Shown in pieces: positions 14,854 through 17,671 of a stretch of 17,671 bases of DNA. Source of the DNA: Methylovirgula sp. (GTDB lineage: Bacteria; Pseudomonadota; Alphaproteobacteria; Rhizobiales; Beijerinckiaceae); contig JASHUD010000014.1 in assembly GCA_030040215.1 (NCBI GenBank), forward strand, positions 1 through 17,671, read 5' to 3'. The notes below the pieces were generated by a model. It saw nothing but the letters and a program-made list of their open reading frames with translations. It did no database searches and was not told the DNA's origin. The position numbers were made by a program, and so were the translations under genes. Numbering within the stretch: position 1 is the stretch's first letter; the number at the start of each line of letters is the position of its first letter.

Positions 14854-15587
14854 GAGACCAAGGCTACCGCTTCTTCGATGCTTTTTGCCGTTGGCGCGGC
14901 AGCAGCGGCCGGCCGTCGTATCATGATCACGGGAATGCCGAGGGCGCGGGCGGCGGCGATCTTGCCGTAGGCGGCCTCGCCGCCGCTATTGCGCGAGACG
15001 ATGAGATCGACGCGACGCTCCTTGAGAAGACGTCTTTCATCGAACTCGGCGAAAGGCCCGCGATTGATGATGTACTGGGTTCTCGGCAACGCGATGGACG
15101 GATCGACCGGATCAACGCTACGAATGATGTAAGAATGCTGCGGCTTGGCGATAAAAGGCTCGAGCTGCCGGCGCCCGATCGTAAGGAAGACGACGCGTGG
15201 CGCGTCGCCAAGTTGGGCGACGGCCTCTTCTACGCTGCGGACATCGATCCAGGAATCGCCGGCGACGGGCTCCCACGCCTTCCTTTGCAGCACGACCAAC
15301 GGCAGACCGACTTCTCGCGATGCCAGTCCCGCATTGCGCGAGATGTACTCCGCGAAAGGGTGCGTGGCATCGACGAGAATGTCGACAGCGGAATCCCGCA
15401 GAAACCGGACAAGTCCTTCGGACCCTCCGAACCCGCCGACGCGCATTTCACCAGCATGTTGAAGGGGTGTTTTCGTGCGGCCGGCGAGAGAGAGCGTGAC
15501 CTTGAGGTCTCCTCGCGCCACGAGCCGCGCGGCGAGAAGGCGCGCTTCGGTTGTTCCGCCCAGAATGAGAATATGCCGAATGGCCAT
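14817..15587 (-). CDS. cobK: Precorrin-6A reductase CobK (antisense within the operon)
   Basis: NADPH-dependent reductase that converts precorrin-6A to the dihydro form precorrin-6B. It has 256 residues. GGTTEAR at 10-16 is the N-terminal nucleotide-binding loop. DATHPFA (73-79), LTIGRRQL (135-142) and SRNSGG (198-203) are family motifs. A Met at residue 1 (15587-15585) precedes the conserved start MAIRHILILGG. The open frame continues upstream, but that part is the mirror of cobL. Only a weak GAGAG lies before the ATG. The gene runs against its neighbours: its 3' end overlaps cobJ by 37 bases and its ATG overlaps the probable cobL ATG. Its promoter must therefore lie inside cobL or further right. 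Confidence 0.94.
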   Translation of the reverse strand: MAIRHILILGGTTEARLLAARLVARGDLKVTLSLAGRTKTPLQHAGEMRVGGFGGSEGLVRFLRDSAVDILVDATHPFAEYISRNAGLASREVGLPLVVLQRKAWEPVAGDSWIDVRSVEEAVAQLGDAPRVVFLTIGRRQLEPFIAKPQHSYIIRSVDPVDPSIALPRTQYIINRGPFAEFDERRLLKERRVDLIVSRNSGGEAAYGKIAAARALGIPVIMIRRPAAAAAPTAKSIEEAVALVSHLAGLKEERGE

Positions 15588-16827
15588 GCTCTCTTCTAGT
15601 AAGCCCGCGGCAGGCGGCGCAATCGCAAAATGGCTCGCCATCGTCGGAATCGGCGAGGATGGAATCGCCGGGCTCGGAACCGAAGCGCGGCGGGCGATCG
15701 AAAGCGCAGAATTTGTCTTTGGCGGACGCCGGCATCTTGAGCTCGCCGCTGCGTTGATCCGCGGCGAGGTTCGGCCGTGGCCGACGCCGTTCGACAACGC
15801 CATCGCGGAAGTATTGGCGCTCAGAGGGCATGCCGTCTGCGTGCTTGCGACGGGCGATCCGTTTCATTTTGGCGTAGGAGCGGTCCTCGCGCGTCATGCC
15901 GATATCACGGAAATGTCGGTCTTCTCCAGCCCCTCCGCTTTTAGCTTGGCAGCATCGCGCCTGGGCTGGGCCATCCAGGATTGCGATATCTTATCGCTGC
16001 ATGGTCGGCCGATTGACTTAATCCGGCCGTTCCTTCACCCGCGCCGCCGCATCATCGCACTAACATCGGATGGAAAGGCGCCCGCTCTGTTGGCACAATT
16101 GCTAATCAACGAAGGCTTCGGCGCCTCACTCTTCCATATCCTCGAAGCGCTTGGCGGCCCCAATGAAGCGATCTTGACGCTAAGTGCCGAGGCAATTAGG
16201 ACCACCGAGTCAGCTCCGTTGAATGTCGTTGCGATTGAAGTGGATTCCGTCGCGTCGGCGCGTGTTCTGCCACTTGGCAATGGCCTCGCGGATACGTTCT
16301 TTGAACATGATGGGCAGATTACCAAGCGCGAGGTCCGCGCTATCACGATGTCCGCTCTTGCTCCACGGCGCGGTGAACTTCTCTGGGATATCGGCGCGGG
16401 ATCCGGCTCCGTAGCCATCGAATGGATGCTGCTGAATCCTTCTTTGCGCGCGATTGCCGTAGAAAGAAACAAAACGCGCGCCGAGCGCATCCGCCAAAAT
16501 GCAACGTCCTGTGGTGTGCCTGATCTTAAGGTCATCGAGGGAGAAGCCCCCGAGGCACTCGCAGACTCGCCGCAACCCGACGCAATCTTTATCGGTGGCG
16601 GCGCGAACTCGGAAATGATCGAGGCGGTGGTTAGCGATCTGCGCCACGGGGGCCGTCTTGTCGTCAATTGCGTGACGCTCGAAACAGAGGAGATTATCCT
16701 TTCTTACTATGCGAGGCTTGGCGGCGAATTGACGAGAATCGGCATAGAGCGCGCCGCGCCAATCGGATCGAAGACGGGCTGGCGTGCGGCGATGCCGATC
16801 ACGCAATGGTCTTGGTCTAAGCCGTGA
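15586..16827 (+). CDS. cobL: Precorrin-6B C5,15-methyltransferase (decarboxylating) CobL
   Basis: Two-domain SAM enzyme that methylates C5 and C15 of precorrin-6B and decarboxylates the C12 acetate, giving precorrin-8X. It has 413 residues from this start. The N-terminal CbiE-like domain (about 16-210) has IVGIGEDGIAGL and LATGDPFHFGVG (87-98). The C-terminal CbiT-like domain (about 235-413) has the SAM loop DIGAGSGSV from residue 268 and IFIGGG. It is thus the fused form typical of the aerobic pathway. The start is uncertain: ATGs at 15565, 15580 and 15586 are all in frame and none has a good binding site. 15586 is the last before the domain. Its ATG overlaps the divergent cobK ATG. cobM follows after 22 bases. 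Confidence 0.93.
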   Translation: MLSSSKPAAGGAIAKWLAIVGIGEDGIAGLGTEARRAIESAEFVFGGRRHLELAAALIRGEVRPWPTPFDNAIAEVLALRGHAVCVLATGDPFHFGVGAVLARHADITEMSVFSSPSAFSLAASRLGWAIQDCDILSLHGRPIDLIRPFLHPRRRIIALTSDGKAPALLAQLLINEGFGASLFHILEALGGPNEAILTLSAEAIRTTESAPLNVVAIEVDSVASARVLPLGNGLADTFFEHDGQITKREVRAITMSALAPRRGELLWDIGAGSGSVAIEWMLLNPSLRAIAVERNKTRAERIRQNATSCGVPDLKVIEGEAPEALADSPQPDAIFIGGGANSEMIEAVVSDLRHGGRLVVNCVTLETEEIILSYYARLGGELTRIGIERAAPIGSKTGWRAAMPITQWSWSKP

Positions 16828-16849
16828 AGATCGCCACTGGGGGCATCGA

Positions 16850-17614
16850 ATGACGGTTCATTTCATTGGCGCCGGCCCTGGCGCTGCCGACCTGATCACG
16901 CTCCGCGGCCGCGATATCCTTAGCCGTTGCCCCGTCTGCCTCTACGCCGGATCCATCGTGCCAAAGGAATTACTCAACTACTGTCCGGAAGGTGCACGTA
17001 TTGTTGATACGGCGCCCATGTCGCTTGACGAAATCGAGGCAGAATTTGCCGCCGCCCATGACGCACAGCTGGACGTTGCGCGGCTGCATTCGGGTGATCT
17101 TTCCATCTGGAGTGCGGTTGGCGAGCAGATAAGACGCCTCGTCAAGCTCGGCATCCCCTATTCTCTGACCCCCGGCGTCCCCGCCTTTGCGTGCGCGGCC
17201 GCTGCACTCGGTCGCGAATTGACGGTACCTGCGCTGGCGCAGAGCGTGGTACTTACCCGCGTGGGCGGCCGAGCGTCTCCAATGCCGGAGCGCGAGACGC
17301 TCGCAGCCTTCGGTCAGACCGGGGCGACGCTCGCCATTCATCTGTCCATTCACTTGCTTGATCGCGTCGTCGCCGAACTTACCCCACTCTACGGTGGAGA
17401 TTGCCCGGTCGCCATTGTCGCGCGCGCGAGTTGCGTGGATGAACGGATCCTCCGGGGAACATTAGCTACGATTGAGGCTGAGTTCGCAGCGCAACCGATA
17501 GATCGCACCGCATTGATCGTTGTCGGGCGCAGCTTGACAGGAGAGATGCCAATGGAAAGTGCGCTTTATGACGCGTGCTATCAGCGCCGCTTCAAAGGAC
17601 GCGACCAACTATGA
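16850..17614 (+). CDS. cobM: Precorrin-4 C11-methyltransferase CobM
   Basis: SAM-dependent methylase acting on C11 of precorrin-4, giving precorrin-5. It has 254 residues. Family motifs are FIGAGPGAADLITLRG at the start, LYAGSIVPKELL, LHSGDLSIW (79-87), LTPGVPAFACAAAALG, and LAIHLSIH, which is characteristic of CobM/CbiF. The ATG at 16850 is preceded by GGGGG (16839-16843) at six bases. An upstream in-frame extension to 16784 would overlap cobL and adds no family sequence. The stop overlaps the next start (ATGA). The CobF product step downstream of CobM is not encoded in the window. Confidence 0.95.
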   Translation: MTVHFIGAGPGAADLITLRGRDILSRCPVCLYAGSIVPKELLNYCPEGARIVDTAPMSLDEIEAEFAAAHDAQLDVARLHSGDLSIWSAVGEQIRRLVKLGIPYSLTPGVPAFACAAAALGRELTVPALAQSVVLTRVGGRASPMPERETLAAFGQTGATLAIHLSIHLLDRVVAELTPLYGGDCPVAIVARASCVDERILRGTLATIEAEFAAQPIDRTALIVVGRSLTGEMPMESALYDACYQRRFKGRDQL

Positions 17615-17671
17615 GCATTGAAAGTGCCATTGCGAGGCTTGCTCCCCGCCTCGGCCACTTCGCGGCCGGCC
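17611..17671 (+). CDS. Start of a further operon gene, possibly CobA (uroporphyrinogen-III methyltransferase)
   Basis: Twenty codons (MSIESAIARLAPRLGHFAAG) before the window ends. The ATG overlaps the cobM stop as ATGA, so the gene is almost certainly the next in the operon. The leader resembles the short N-terminal extension before the WLAGAGPGDPGLLT motif in rhizobial CobA, the enzyme that makes precorrin-2 for CobI. That identification comes from memory of related proteins and from context only. Any other cobalamin gene is possible. Confidence 0.45.
   Translation, partial: MSIESAIARLAPRLGHFAAG

Noticed and set aside
15588..15803. Upstream extension of cobK on the minus strand.
   Set aside because: The added sequence is the complement of the conserved N-terminal domain of cobL. 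CobK proteins begin at the Met before the GGTTEAR loop.
16784..16849. Upstream extension of cobM to 16784.
   Set aside because: It overlaps cobL and its stop. The ATG at 16850 has a good binding site and begins directly with the family motif.
1..17671. CRISPR array, tRNA, rRNA, insertion sequence or phage attachment site.
   Set aside because: No regularly spaced repeats, no cloverleaf or rRNA-like conserved blocks, no transposase or integrase reading frame were seen.

Overview
The window looks like part of the chromosome of a GC-rich alphaproteobacterium, most likely in the Hyphomicrobiales (Rhizobiales). This is inferred from codon use, the oxygen-dependent (CobG-type) cobalamin pathway genes and the alphaproteobacterial form of the B12 riboswitches. 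I cannot name a genus. Almost everything in it concerns vitamin B12: uptake, synthesis, cobalt supply, and one metabolic process (deoxyribonucleotide synthesis) that appears to be switched by B12.

Left part (1-5189): the 5' end of a TonB-dependent receptor, probably BtuB, reads leftwards off the window edge behind a cobalamin riboswitch. Back to back with it, a second cobalamin riboswitch reads rightwards into nrdA-nrdB, a class I ribonucleotide reductase. NrdB carries the two diagnostic changes of class Ic (Mn/Fe) enzymes: Glu for the first metal-binding Asp, and Phe for the radical Tyr. A B12-independent reductase under B12 control suggests that a B12-dependent class II reductase exists elsewhere in the genome.

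Middle (5190-5922): a gene-poor spacer with a decayed DUF1289-like reading frame, a probable promoter and a third cobalamin riboswitch.

Right part (5923-17671): a NiCoT-family transporter (presumably cobalt), cobW, cobN, cobG, cobH, cobI, cobJ, cobL, cobM and the first 20 codons of a further gene (possibly cobA). Most junctions are start/stop overlaps (ATGA or GTGA), which indicates translational coupling in one long operon. cobK lies on the opposite strand between cobJ and cobL. It overlaps the end of cobJ, and its start codon overlaps that of cobL. Together the genes cover precorrin-2 to hydrogenobyrinic acid except the CobF step, plus the large cobalt chelatase subunit. CobF, CobB, CobS, CobT and the late steps are not in the window.

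All three riboswitches show the B12 box, the L5 loop with CCCCGC and a downstream hairpin whose loop carries the complementary GCGGGG (the L5-L13 kissing pair). Two of them are followed by hairpins next to or over the likely ribosome binding site, so control is probably translational. I see no mobile element, CRISPR array, tRNA or rRNA.
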